Positions 8,266-18,043 are shown, numbered from the stretch's first letter. The stretch is DNA of 64,000 nt from Moraxella nonliquefaciens (GCF_001679005.1 NZ_LXTW01000012.1:62001-126000); one strand, 5' to 3'. Notes: generated from the letters alone by a model not told the origin. A program made the numbers and translations.

Positions 8266-11244
8266 TCACATCAAAATCTGACGTCTGCCACTATTATCCA
8301 TGGGACTGACCAATCCTGCCTCTTCCATCATATCCACGATGCGAGCAGCGCGGTTATAGCCAATGCCCAGTTTACGCTGAATGCTGGATATGGATACTTT
8401 GCGACTTTCCATAACAAAGGTGACTGCCTGATGATAATATTCATCATCACCGCCCTTGCTTACTCCATCGCCAGACCCTTCACCCTCAAAGGTATAGCTG
8501 TTTGACAAATCAATATAGTCAGGACTGCCACGTTCACGCCACGCATCGCACACACGGTTGACCTCATCATCATCAACATAAGCACCATGCACACGACGTG
8601 GCGTATTCTCACCGGGTCCGATGAACATCATGTCGCCATTGCCTAACATGTTTTCTGCACCGCCTTCTTCGATGATGGTGCGGCTGTCAACTTTGGAATT
8701 TACTCGCAGAGCAACACGAGATGGAATATTTGCTTTAATCAGACCTGTAACAACATTTACCGTCGGACGCTGAGTGGCAAGAACCAGATGAATACCAGCG
8801 GCACGAGCTTTTTGGGCAAGTCGGACAATCGGCTCTTCGGCGGTTTTGCCCAATTGCATGATCATGTCAGCAAATTCATCCGCCACAATAACGATAAGCG
8901 GTAGGGTTTTGAGCTTGGGGGGAGTTTGAATGCTGACATTCTCATCAGCACGCCATAAGGGGTCAAGAATCGGTTCGCCTGATGTTTGAGCTTGCACTAC
9001 TTTTTTGTTAAATTCTGATATTTTACGCACACGCAACAAACTCATGAGCTGATAACGTCGCTCCATTTCATTAACGCACCATGTCAGTGCAGCGGTCGCT
9101 TCGGTCATGTCTGTAATCACAGGCGTAAGCAGATGTGGAATGTCACCATAATTGGCAAGTTCTAGCTGTTTGGGGTCAATCATGACCAATTTTAGCTCAT
9201 CGGGGGTATATTTAAAAAGCATGGAGAGCAGGATGGAATTGACAAAAACTGATTTACCTGAACCTGTTGTGCCTGCCACCAACATGTGCGGTGCTTTGGC
9301 AAGGTCGGCGATGACCACCTTGCCACCGATGTCTTTACCGATGGCGACACCGATTTGTTTATCAGGGTTTTTGTAGTCAGGTGTGTCAAGCAATTCAATG
9401 AGTCTGACCATTTCTCGCTTTTTATTTGGAATCTCAATGCCAATATAAGGCTTGCCTGGGATGACCTCAACCACACGCAAACTTGCCATAGAAAGCGAGC
9501 GTGCCAAATCTTGTGCTGCCCCTGTTACTCGGCTTGCCTTAATCCCCGCTGCCAGTTCCACTTCAAAACGAGTAACCACAGGCCCAACCATGGCACTGAC
9601 CACGGTCGCTTTGATGTTAAATTCCCTTAACTTAATCTCCAACAGTTCAGATAGCTTTTCTAGTTCTCGGTCGGTGTAGATTGGTTGTTTATTGGTGTCA
9701 GGCTCATCTAAGATGGATAGTTCGGGAGTGGGTGATAGACTCATGCGATGAGTGAGTGTGTCCATCGCATGTGAGCGTAGAGCAGATGGTGTGTCCGTGT
9801 CTGTATCTGTATCGTCTTTAAAATGTGCCTGTTTTGGGGTCTGTACCACAGACAAAGGTTTTTTGGGGGCAAAATCATCAGAGTGCGGCGGGGGATTTGT
9901 GTTGTCTGTTGTATGCTCTGATGTTACATGCACTGTCTTATTATCCAAGCCGTCTTTATTTTTGGCATCTGTTGTGTCGTCTTTGCCATCTTTGTTGTTT
10001 TTGTTATTGTCAGACAATTCATCAGCTGTATTCCCCAAATTTAGCAGGTCATCGGACAAATCTGTCCAACTTTGGGTGAACATATTATCATAACTGATAT
10101 GTCTGGTTTGGTTGGTTTGGCTATTTTGATAAATAAAATTAATCTCATCTTCATCATCAAGCGTCACATCAAAATCTGTCGCATCACCATGATGGGTCTT
10201 GTCGGTGTCATCATTTTTGACTGCTTCGGCTGATTGCGGTTGTGATGGAGCTGTATCACTGCTAATGACACTAAGGTTGCTTTTGGGCAGATTGCTGATA
10301 TTGCTGTCAAATTCATCATCATTTGTGGGTTTTGACGAGTTTACTTGTTGTTTGTGGTGAATGCTATCTGATGACTGACCGCTTGACTGGCTTGATTGAT
10401 TGATATCTGGTGTAAGACGGTCTGCTTTTAGTATCACCTCATTGGCATGTATCTTTATATGATCCGCTTGTGGTTCGTCATCTTGTGTATGTTGCTGGGT
10501 ATTTGCTAATATTTCATCACGCAGTCCTGATGTTTGTAAAAACTCTGACAAATTTTCATTAGGTGCATGTGTGGGTATGGGTGCAGGCGTGTCATTTTCT
10601 ATAACATCAAAGAGTGTATCATTATTCTTAGATGATTTAGTAGGCTTGGTGTGAGTTGGGGTCTTGTTACTGTCTAGCCAGTTCATAAAATGACCAAACA
10701 GTAATGCAGAATACACCTCAAAGACCAATATCATCACAATGACAGTAATGGCAAGCAAGAATAATACACTCATTAAGTTGCCAAATTGCAATGTTAAGCC
10801 TTGATATAACTCAAAACCAACCACACCTCCTGTTGTCAGTCCGATGCCATGTTCACTTGCCATTTCATAACCTGACAAAAGCCCACTGATGCAAACAAGC
10901 AAAAAAAGATAAGCAAGTACCCGAAGTTGCCATATAACCTGAGACTGTCGCCACCATAAAAGTGCCAATTCGTAAACCATAATCGGCACAAGCCACCATG
11001 CACCATAACCAAAAAATACATGCAAAATATCGGAGACCCATGCTCCCAAACGACCACCGATATTGGTGATTTGCTCTTCTGTACCCACATGAGACCATGC
11101 TGGGTCTAGGGTATTGTATGATAATAAAGACAAAAACAAAAACCCAAGCACCACTGTGCCAAACACGCTAAAAAATAGGCGTTTGATGATGGGCATTTGG
11201 CTGATAAACTCGGCTATTTTTTGATTTTGTAGGATTTTGTTCAT
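8266..11244 (-). CDS. ftsK: DNA translocase FtsK
   Basis: A 992-aa septal DNA pump coupling chromosome dimer resolution to division. The N-terminus has four to five membrane helices (about residues 20-190). A roughly 330-residue low-complexity linker rich in Asp, Thr, Ser and Asn follows, then the alpha-beta motor with Walker A GTTGSGKS (about residue 657) and Walker B VIVADEFADM. The C-terminal gamma winged helix (about residues 925-992; SISSIQRKLGIGYNRAARIV) reads KOPS sites and contacts XerD. Walker motifs and gamma domain are intact. It is divergent from the murG side of the dcw cluster. Confidence 0.97.
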   Translation of the reverse strand: MNKILQNQKIAEFISQMPIIKRLFFSVFGTVVLGFLFLSLLSYNTLDPAWSHVGTEEQITNIGGRLGAWVSDILHVFFGYGAWWLVPIMVYELALLWWRQSQVIWQLRVLAYLFLLVCISGLLSGYEMASEHGIGLTTGGVVGFELYQGLTLQFGNLMSVLFLLAITVIVMILVFEVYSALLFGHFMNWLDSNKTPTHTKPTKSSKNNDTLFDVIENDTPAPIPTHAPNENLSEFLQTSGLRDEILANTQQHTQDDEPQADHIKIHANEVILKADRLTPDINQSSQSSGQSSDSIHHKQQVNSSKPTNDDEFDSNISNLPKSNLSVISSDTAPSQPQSAEAVKNDDTDKTHHGDATDFDVTLDDEDEINFIYQNSQTNQTRHISYDNMFTQSWTDLSDDLLNLGNTADELSDNNKNNKDGKDDTTDAKNKDGLDNKTVHVTSEHTTDNTNPPPHSDDFAPKKPLSVVQTPKQAHFKDDTDTDTDTPSALRSHAMDTLTHRMSLSPTPELSILDEPDTNKQPIYTDRELEKLSELLEIKLREFNIKATVVSAMVGPVVTRFEVELAAGIKASRVTGAAQDLARSLSMASLRVVEVIPGKPYIGIEIPNKKREMVRLIELLDTPDYKNPDKQIGVAIGKDIGGKVVIADLAKAPHMLVAGTTGSGKSVFVNSILLSMLFKYTPDELKLVMIDPKQLELANYGDIPHLLTPVITDMTEATAALTWCVNEMERRYQLMSLLRVRKISEFNKKVVQAQTSGEPILDPLWRADENVSIQTPPKLKTLPLIVIVADEFADMIMQLGKTAEEPIVRLAQKARAAGIHLVLATQRPTVNVVTGLIKANIPSRVALRVNSKVDSRTIIEEGGAENMLGNGDMMFIGPGENTPRRVHGAYVDDDEVNRVCDAWRERGSPDYIDLSNSYTFEGEGSGDGVSKGGDDEYYHQAVTFVMESRKVSISSIQRKLGIGYNRAARIVDMMEEAGLVSPMDNSGRRQILM

Positions 11245-11595
11245 GATTGGGTTTTTGGGTAGGTTTTAGTGCTGGGATTTGGGGTGGATGAAATGGATGG
11301 CCTAAATTTCAAAGCATCTATTATATCGGATAATGGCAAGATTTATCAAAATTTTTTATGGCAATTGGTGATGATGAAAAATATGAAGTGCAGGATGTGC
11401 TTGATGTTGGTATTTGCAATAAATTGTGCCTATTTAATGTGGTTAGACAATCATTTTATTTCCATAATCCATCTAAAATGTAAATTGTATGATACGAAAT
11501 GGGTATGCTCTAATATAAATAGCCATTTACGCATTTTTCTCTTGTAATTTTCCCCATTTTATTACAAAATAGGGGGTTCAATTTAAAATCAGAGA
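11245..11595. other. Intergenic region between divergent ftsK and murG
   Basis: 351 bp of AT-rich DNA that must hold both promoters. The only reading frame of note (11269-11547) has no ribosome site and an unlikely composition. A C-rich/G-rich imperfect inverted repeat (CCCCATTTT at 11552-11560 with AAAATAGGGG) lies just before murG and could form a leader hairpin. Confidence 0.4.
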
Positions 11596-12696
11596 ATGAT
11601 GATGAATGTACTCATGATGGCAGCAGGAACAGGGGGGCACGTGTTTCCTGCCTTGGCGGTGGCAGATGAAATGGTGGCTCGTGGGGCTGTCATTCATTGG
11701 CTTGGCACGCCAAAGGGCATGGAAAATGAGCTTGTTGCCAAACACGGTCATACCATGCACCACATTGACATGCAAGGGCTTCGTGGTAAGGGGCTGGTGC
11801 GTGCCATTAAGTTGCCTTTTATGCTGTTCAAAGCGGTCATGGCAAGTAAAAATATCATCAAAAACAATAACATAGATGTGGTTATCGGCTTTGGCGGTTA
11901 TGTTACCGTCCCTGGGGGATTGGCTGCTAAATTATCGGGCAAACCGCTCATCATTCATGAACAAAATGCCATCGCTGGCATGAGTAACAAGACCCTAGCT
12001 CCCCATTCAGCAAAAGTCCTACAAGCCTTTGATGGGGCGTTTAGTGGCATGGGCGATGAACCCATCACGGTGGGTAACCCTGTGCGTCATGAGATTATGA
12101 ATGTCAAACCACCAAGCGAGCGTTATGATGTGGCGGACACATCGCCTTTAAAGGTGCTGGTGGTGGGTGGTTCGCTTGGGGCAAAAGCCATCAATGAAGC
12201 GGTGGTTGAACTGTTAAAGCTGTCGGATAAGCCCCTAACCGTGCGACATCAATGCGGTAAAGACAACCACAACACCATGTTGGTCGCCTATTCACAAGCA
12301 CAGATTGACACAAGCCGTCATGTCTTTGAGGTTATGCCATTTATTGATGACATGGCACAGGCATACAGTTGGGCAGATGTGGTTATTTGCCGTGCTGGGG
12401 CATTGACAGTAACCGAGATAGCCAGCGTGGGCGTTGCAGCGATTTTTGTGCCGCTACCACACGCTGTGGACGACCATCAAACCGCCAATGCCAAGAGCTT
12501 AACTGACAAAGGGGCAGGGATTTTGTTGCCACAACATGAGCTGTCGGGTGAAACATTGGCACAGATTTTAACTGGTCTTGACCGCCAAAAATGCTTAGAT
12601 ATGGCAAAAAAAGCACAAGAGAGTGCCAAACATCATGTCGCAAAGACAGTGGCAGAGCTGGTTTTGGCGTGTGGCGATGACAAAGGCAGTCAGTAA
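11596..12696 (+). CDS. murG: UDP-GlcNAc:lipid I N-acetylglucosaminyltransferase
   Basis: A 366-aa peripheral membrane GT28 enzyme that adds GlcNAc to lipid I to give lipid II. The N-terminal glycine loop MAAGTGGHVFPALA (about residues 8-21), IGFGGYVTVPG and the C-terminal donor-site motifs CRAGALTVTEIA and PLPHAVDDHQTANA are all present. Three consecutive ATGs (11596, 11599, 11602) make the exact start uncertain by a few residues. It is the first gene of the dcw segment; murC lies 1 kb downstream, separated by an acetyltransferase gene. Confidence 0.97.
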   Translation: MMMNVLMMAAGTGGHVFPALAVADEMVARGAVIHWLGTPKGMENELVAKHGHTMHHIDMQGLRGKGLVRAIKLPFMLFKAVMASKNIIKNNNIDVVIGFGGYVTVPGGLAAKLSGKPLIIHEQNAIAGMSNKTLAPHSAKVLQAFDGAFSGMGDEPITVGNPVRHEIMNVKPPSERYDVADTSPLKVLVVGGSLGAKAINEAVVELLKLSDKPLTVRHQCGKDNHNTMLVAYSQAQIDTSRHVFEVMPFIDDMAQAYSWADVVICRAGALTVTEIASVGVAAIFVPLPHAVDDHQTANAKSLTDKGAGILLPQHELSGETLAQILTGLDRQKCLDMAKKAQESAKHHVAKTVAELVLACGDDKGSQ

Positions 12697-12996
12697 GATG
12701 ATATTAATAAAGTTAAAATATATTATTATCACAGATTGATGAAAATGAGTGAATTAAAAAATTGACCCAGTTAATCATATGTAAAACCATAAACATTGAA
12801 ATATTTCTTGAAATGGTGGTGGTATAGAGTATATTAAATGATATTTTTTAGGTAGTTAAAAAATCATACCACATTGGGTAGATAAAATAATATGGTAAAT
12901 TCAAATGATTTGATTGCCACTGCCTTTGCCTAAGTGCTTGCCAGCCATAAAAGCGTGTAATTTGGCTAATTGGATTTTAAAATTTGGGTCTTTAAA
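12697..12996. other. AT-rich spacer between murG and the acetyltransferase gene
   Basis: 300 bp with no reading frame or RNA gene that I can support; long A/T runs. The size of the gap suggests that the acetyltransferase is not co-transcribed tightly with murG. Confidence 0.4.
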
Positions 12997-13521
12997 ATGT
13001 TTCAATATAAAATCAATGACGCATTAAGCCTAACCTTAGTACATTCATCATTTGCCAGTCAAATGAATGATATTGTTAATGCCCAAAAAGACTATTTGGG
13101 TAAATGGTTGCCGTGGGTAAATGATTTTAGCGAAAATAGCTATCATGAATTTGTCAAATTTGCCCTGCATCAATATGCCGATGACAAAGCCATTCATACT
13201 CATATTATTTATGATGATAAAATTATCGGAGCGGTGAGTCTAAATAACATTTATCATCATCTTAAAAAGGCAGAAATTGGCTACTGGTTACACCAAGACC
13301 ATCGGGGGCGTGGTGTCATGACCTGTGCGGTGCGTGCAATCATGGACATTGCCAAAAACATCTATGGCATGAATGTGGTGGAGATTAAGGCGGGTGAGCA
13401 TAATACCCCAAGCCAACAAGTTGCTAAGCGATTGGGATTTGAATTTTGTGGGATTATCGCCAATCATGAAAACATCAATGGTGAAATTATTAATCATGTG
13501 GTTTATATGTATCGGTTTTAA
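12997..13521 (+). CDS. GNAT-family N-acetyltransferase, RimJ/RimL-like
   Basis: 174 aa from the ATG at 12997 (an upstream TTG at 12970 would add nine residues but has no ribosome site). The fold is that of ribosomal-protein-type acetyltransferases: SLNNIYHHLKKAEIGYWL, then the acetyl-CoA loop HRGRGVMTCAV (Q/RxxGxG/A type, about residues 103-113), then NTPSQQVAKRLGFEF, typical of RimL/RimJ homologues. The acceptor is unknown. It lies between murG and murC, which are adjacent in many dcw clusters, so it looks like an insertion there. Confidence 0.85.
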   Translation: MFQYKINDALSLTLVHSSFASQMNDIVNAQKDYLGKWLPWVNDFSENSYHEFVKFALHQYADDKAIHTHIIYDDKIIGAVSLNNIYHHLKKAEIGYWLHQDHRGRGVMTCAVRAIMDIAKNIYGMNVVEIKAGEHNTPSQQVAKRLGFEFCGIIANHENINGEIINHVVYMYRF

Positions 13522-13631
13522 TTTAAATAATTAATGGGGTAAATTCTTTGCCTTGATTTGTCAAATTAACATTGATTGATGTGATTGTCATTGTTTAAAA
13601 AATATCATGGCATATTTATCCACCAAACCAG

Positions 13632-13673
13632 TTTAATATCCAACATTTAATATTCAATATTTAATACTTAAAA
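13632..13673. repeat. Three tandem 14-bp AT-rich repeats upstream of murC
   Basis: Three consecutive 14-bp units each begin TTTAATA (13632-13645, 13646-13659, 13660-13673), ending 26 bp before the murC start. They are imperfect and could affect promoter spacing or bending; no protein reads through them. Confidence 0.7.
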
Positions 13674-13699
13674 TATAACACCCAAACAGAGAAACAGTC

Positions 13700-15160
13700 A
13701 TGCCAAATTCAACCAAAGTCAAAACGCTCCCAAAACGCCTAATAGAAATTCCAGAGATGCGACGCATTCAAAACATTCATTTTGTTGGTATTGGTGGGGC
13801 TGGCATGTGTGGCATTGCCGAAGTGCTTGCCAATCAAGGCTATGTGGTTACTGGCTCAGACATTAAGGCAAATGCGATGACCGAGCGTTTAGAAAACTTA
13901 GATGTAACGGTATATGTCGGTCATGATGCCAGCAACATCAAAATGGCCGATGTGGTGGTGGTGTCATCTGCCATTGACCGACAAAACCCTGAGATTCAAG
14001 CCGCCTTAAAAGCACACATTCCTGTGGTGCGCCGTGCCGACATGTTGGGCGAACTCATGCGATACCGTCATGGCATTGCGGTGGCAGGGGCTCATGGCAA
14101 GACCACAACCACAAGCTTATTAACCATGATGCTCACCGAAGCGGGGCTTGACCCAACTTATGTGATTGGCGGTAAATTAAACGCCTCGGGCAAAAATGCC
14201 GCCTTGGGTGCTAGCCGTTATTTGGTGGCAGAAGCCGATGAGTCTGATGCGTCTTTTTTATCTTTGCGACCCATGGCGTGTGTTGTTACCAACATTGATG
14301 AAGACCACATGGAGACCTATGAAGGCAGCTTTGATAAACTAAAACAAGCCTATGTGCAGTTTTTGCACAACATGCCTTTTTATGGGCTGGCGGTGTTGTG
14401 TGGCGATGACAAAGAGCTGTATGCCATGATTGATGACATTGCAAGACCTGTCATCACATATGGTCTTGAAAAACACAACGATGTGCAGGCGGTAGATGTG
14501 ATTGCAGACGGCACAAAAACCCATTTCACCGTACTAAGAAAAGACAAAAAACCCTTACCCATCACCTTAAATATCCCCGGCATTCACAATATCTATAATG
14601 CCCTTGGGGCAATTACCATGGCGACCGATGAAGGCGTGAGCGATAAAGCCATTTGCCAAGCGGTAGAAAAATTTGCAGGCGTGGGCAGACGCTTTGAAAA
14701 TAATGGCAGCTACCCCCTAACAGATGGCAGCGGTGATGTGGTATTGATTGATGATTATGGGCATCACCCCACCGAAATCGCCATGACCATCAAAGCTGCC
14801 CGCCAAAGCTATCCTGACCGCCGTTTGGTGATGATGTTTCAGCCACACCGTTACAGTCGCACAAGGGATTGTTTTAGTGAGTTTGTCAATGTGTTGTCGC
14901 AGGTGGATAAGCTGATTTTGCTTGATGTATACAGTGCTGGCGAAGAGCTGATTAAGGGGGCAACAAGCAATGATTTGGCGCGTTCATTGCGTGAGCGTGG
15001 GCAGGTTGAACCGATTGTGCTAAATGTCAATGACAAAGAACAAATTACCCAAGTGCTTAAAATCACCCTAAACGCCAATGATTTGCTGATGACCCAAGGG
15101 GCGGGCAATGTGGGACAACTGTGTCAAGAATTGGTCAAAAATGGGTTGTTTTTGGAATAA
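13700..15160 (+). CDS. murC: UDP-N-acetylmuramate--L-alanine ligase
   Basis: A 486-aa Mur ligase adding L-Ala to UDP-MurNAc, the first stem-peptide step. The N-terminal Rossmann loop HFVGIGGAGMCGIAE (about residues 29-43), the ATP loop VAGAHGKTTTTSLL (about 130-143), EADESDASFL, and the C-terminal DDYGHHPTEI and FQPHRYSRTRD motifs are complete. In most gammaproteobacteria ddl follows directly; here a DNA methyltransferase-nuclease gene begins one base after the murC stop. Confidence 0.97.
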   Translation: MPNSTKVKTLPKRLIEIPEMRRIQNIHFVGIGGAGMCGIAEVLANQGYVVTGSDIKANAMTERLENLDVTVYVGHDASNIKMADVVVVSSAIDRQNPEIQAALKAHIPVVRRADMLGELMRYRHGIAVAGAHGKTTTTSLLTMMLTEAGLDPTYVIGGKLNASGKNAALGASRYLVAEADESDASFLSLRPMACVVTNIDEDHMETYEGSFDKLKQAYVQFLHNMPFYGLAVLCGDDKELYAMIDDIARPVITYGLEKHNDVQAVDVIADGTKTHFTVLRKDKKPLPITLNIPGIHNIYNALGAITMATDEGVSDKAICQAVEKFAGVGRRFENNGSYPLTDGSGDVVLIDDYGHHPTEIAMTIKAARQSYPDRRLVMMFQPHRYSRTRDCFSEFVNVLSQVDKLILLDVYSAGEELIKGATSNDLARSLRERGQVEPIVLNVNDKEQITQVLKITLNANDLLMTQGAGNVGQLCQELVKNGLFLE

Positions 15161-15161
15161 T

Positions 15162-17087
15162 ATGAAAGACTTACAATTTATTGATTTATTTGCAGGCATT
15201 GGTGGGTTTCATTTAGCACTCAACTCGTTTGGAGCAAGATGTGTCTTTGCATCAGAAAAAGATGCACACGCTCGTAAAACATATTCACATAATTTTGATA
15301 CGCAATATTTTGAATTTAACGATGATATTCGCAAAATTAGCCCAGACCAAATCCCCAGACATGACATTTTATGTGCAGGATTTCCTTGCCAGCCTTTTTC
15401 TCAAGCAGGTCTAAAAAAAGGATTTGATGATGGAGAAGATTCTGAGCGTGGTAATTTATTTTATTGTATTTTGGATATTATCGAAGCAAAAAGACCCAAA
15501 GCATTTATCTTAGAAAATGTTCGCCATTTAATCGCTCACGATAACGGAAAAACTTTTGCTGTTATTGAGAACTTATTAAAAAATGCTGGCTATACGGTTT
15601 ATCACCAAGTTTTAAAAGCGTCAGATTATAATATCCCACAACATCGTCCTAGGGTATTTATTGTTGGATTTAGAAATGCTGATAAGTTACCACCCTTTCA
15701 ATTTCCACCAAAAATACCACTTACTTATACAATGAGTGATATTTGGCAGGGTCATTGTGAAAAGAAAATTGGATTTACATTGCGAGTGGGTGGTAAAGGG
15801 TCAAATATCAATGATAGGAGAAACTGGGAATTTTATCGTGTTGATGGCGAGGTAAAACGAATTAGCATTGATGAAGGTAAGAAAATGATGGCATTTCCTG
15901 AAAACTATCATTTTCCTGTTTCAAAAACTCAAGCCATGAAACAACTGGGCAACAGCGTTTGTGTGGAAGTTGTCAGACAAGTTGCTAAAACAGTGATTGA
16001 TTATCTAAATAATCATCAAGATTTTTTTAATGAGTCAAGTGAGATAGTAGTGAAACGCAACAAAGGTGAACTTAGTGAAATTTATGCTTTATGTAAAGTT
16101 ATTTTTGAACAAGACATTCATTATGGTGATTTAAATGCTAAATTGACTGATGATTATATTCGTGTTCTAAAAATTCATACAAAGCACTCACATATTGATT
16201 TGAAAAAAAGTCATATGATTATTTATGGTAAAAATGGTATGCAACATGCTTATATGCTCTCTGATTTTATTACTCAAAATGAACTTAATCATATTTTAGG
16301 TGAGATTAAAAATGGCAAAAGTACTTTTTCAATCAAAACCTTAAATGATAAAGTGGCGTTACTGGGACTGCAAAAAACCAAAGGCACATCATTACAAAAA
16401 GGTGATATTGTCTTATCATTTGACGAAAAAGGACAAATTTTTAGTCAACAAAATACCAGTATTAAATCGTTTTTAGGTCATTCACCAACGCTGGTCAATG
16501 CGTCTCAAGCCACAAACTTTATATATAAAATTCAAAACATCAAAGCTGATGATATGACAAAAATCAATGCAGTTGATACTCGTGCCAAAATCAAAGACCG
16601 CCTACAAAAAATAACAGATTTAGGAGGAGTTTTGATATTTGAACGGTGTGAAAATCCAGTATATGAATCCACTTTAAGAAAGGTAGATAGTCGTATGCCA
16701 GAAATATTGGCAGACGCATTGTTGGCTTTTTTTAAAAAACAAATTAATCATCATCTCATCAGTTATCCTAATGAAAAAATTGTGGATTTGGAAGAAAAAG
16801 AACAAATCCACTGTCGGCTAAAAGATTTTGTTAAAGCCAGTATTTTGGGTATTTTTCCAACATATGAATGGAACGGTCATTTGACCGCAAATGCTATTTT
16901 ATTGATAAATGAGACTGGAGAGTTGGTTTTTTACCATACCAACAAAGATGCTGTTTTAAAAGATTTTTTCTATAAAAATACAATTTTTGACACGCCATCA
17001 TCATCAAGACACCGTTTTGGTTTGGTCTACCAAGAAAACAACCAGTTTTATTTTAAATTAAACTTACAATTAAGGTTGAAAAAGTAA
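15162..17087 (+). CDS. Cytosine-5 DNA methyltransferase fused to an HpaII-type restriction endonuclease domain
   Basis: A 641-aa apparent one-polypeptide restriction-modification enzyme. Residues 1-285 are a m5C methyltransferase: motif I DLFAGIGGF (8-16), motif IV GFPCQPFSQ with catalytic Cys76, ENV (118-120), QHRPR (160-164) and motif X GNSV (263-266). The target-recognition stretch (about 170-230) is short. From about residue 296 the protein resembles HpaII-family endonucleases: NKGELSEIY (300-308), D415 and SIKSFLG (433-439) followed by SPTLVNASQATNF, and SRMPEILADALL further on. This tail is about 345 aa, near the length of a free HpaII. D415 and K435 are candidate catalytic residues. 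CCGG specificity is an inference. The ATG at 15162 follows the murC stop by one base, and ddl starts 29 bp downstream. The gene is visibly more AT-rich than its neighbours, which suggests horizontal acquisition. Confidence 0.82.
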   Translation: MKDLQFIDLFAGIGGFHLALNSFGARCVFASEKDAHARKTYSHNFDTQYFEFNDDIRKISPDQIPRHDILCAGFPCQPFSQAGLKKGFDDGEDSERGNLFYCILDIIEAKRPKAFILENVRHLIAHDNGKTFAVIENLLKNAGYTVYHQVLKASDYNIPQHRPRVFIVGFRNADKLPPFQFPPKIPLTYTMSDIWQGHCEKKIGFTLRVGGKGSNINDRRNWEFYRVDGEVKRISIDEGKKMMAFPENYHFPVSKTQAMKQLGNSVCVEVVRQVAKTVIDYLNNHQDFFNESSEIVVKRNKGELSEIYALCKVIFEQDIHYGDLNAKLTDDYIRVLKIHTKHSHIDLKKSHMIIYGKNGMQHAYMLSDFITQNELNHILGEIKNGKSTFSIKTLNDKVALLGLQKTKGTSLQKGDIVLSFDEKGQIFSQQNTSIKSFLGHSPTLVNASQATNFIYKIQNIKADDMTKINAVDTRAKIKDRLQKITDLGGVLIFERCENPVYESTLRKVDSRMPEILADALLAFFKKQINHHLISYPNEKIVDLEEKEQIHCRLKDFVKASILGIFPTYEWNGHLTANAILLINETGELVFYHTNKDAVLKDFFYKNTIFDTPSSSRHRFGLVYQENNQFYFKLNLQLRLKK

Positions 17088-17116
17088 TATGTATTATCAT
17101 CAATTTTGGGAAAAAC

Positions 17117-18043
17117 ATGAGCAAACTTAATACAAAAGATGACCAAAACTTTGGCAAAGTGGCGGTTGTTTGTGGTGGAACAAGTGCAGAGCGTGAAGTG
17201 TCGCTAAATAGTGGCATGGCAGTGCTAAATGCCTTATTATCAAAAGGGGTGGATGCCCATCATTTTGACCCTGCCGATACTGACATATCTCATTTGCGTG
17301 CCTATGACCGTGTGTTTAATGTGTTGCATGGCACTTTTGGCGAAGATGGCAGCTTACAAGGGGTGCTTGATGGCTTTAATCTGCCTTATACAGGCTGTGG
17401 TGTCTTGGCATCTGCCATTGCCATGGACAAATTTCGCTGTCGTTTGCTGTGGCAGTCGCTCGGGCTACCAAATGTGCCTTATGTGGTTTTGCATGATGAC
17501 AGCGATTTTGCTGCCGTAGAGCGTGAATTTGGTTTACCGCTATTTGTCAAACCTGCTGCCGAAGGGTCTAGCGTGGGTGTGTTTATGGTTGAGCAAGCAG
17601 GTGATTTGGCAAAAATTTATCCCAAATTAAAGCAATATCATGGCGAGATTTTGGCAGAAAAAGCGATGATGGGCGGAGAATATGCCATATCACTGCTTGG
17701 TGAACATATTCTGCCCAGTATCCGTATCATCCCTAAGGGCAAATTTTATGATTATGAAGCCAAATATTTGCGTGATGACACCATTTATCAATGCCCATCT
17801 GATTTGACGCCAGAGCAAGAGAGGCAAATGGGTGAATTGGCATTAAAAGCGTTTCGTGCGATTGGGGGGCGTGGTTGGTCTCGTGTGGATTTTTTAAAGG
17901 GGCATGATGGCAAGCTGTGTGTGTTAGAGATTAACACCGTCCCTGGCATGACCGACCACAGCCTTGTGCCGATGGCTGCCAAAGAAGCAGGGATTGGGTT
18001 TGATGAGTTGTGTGTGAAAATTTTGGCACAGACTTTGCAATAA
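17117..18043 (+). CDS. ddl: D-alanine--D-alanine ligase
   Basis: A 308-aa ATP-grasp ligase making D-Ala-D-Ala for the peptidoglycan stem; DdlB of E. coli is 306 aa. Motifs seen are VVCGGTSAEREVSLNSG (about residues 16-32), HGTFGEDGSLQGVLD (about 72-86), FVKPAAEGSSVGV, and the C-terminal VLEINTVPGMTDHSLVPMAA. A GGGA ribosome site precedes the ATG. ftsQ follows after 187 bp. Confidence 0.97.
   Translation: MSKLNTKDDQNFGKVAVVCGGTSAEREVSLNSGMAVLNALLSKGVDAHHFDPADTDISHLRAYDRVFNVLHGTFGEDGSLQGVLDGFNLPYTGCGVLASAIAMDKFRCRLLWQSLGLPNVPYVVLHDDSDFAAVEREFGLPLFVKPAAEGSSVGVFMVEQAGDLAKIYPKLKQYHGEILAEKAMMGGEYAISLLGEHILPSIRIIPKGKFYDYEAKYLRDDTIYQCPSDLTPEQERQMGELALKAFRAIGGRGWSRVDFLKGHDGKLCVLEINTVPGMTDHSLVPMAAKEAGIGFDELCVKILAQTLQ

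Noticed and set aside
11269..11547. 92-codon open frame between ftsK and murG
   Set aside because: No ribosome site, unusual composition, and it occupies the divergent promoter region.
13632..13673. CRISPR-like array
   Set aside because: The 14-bp units are contiguous without spacers and pure AT-rich; no cas genes are nearby.
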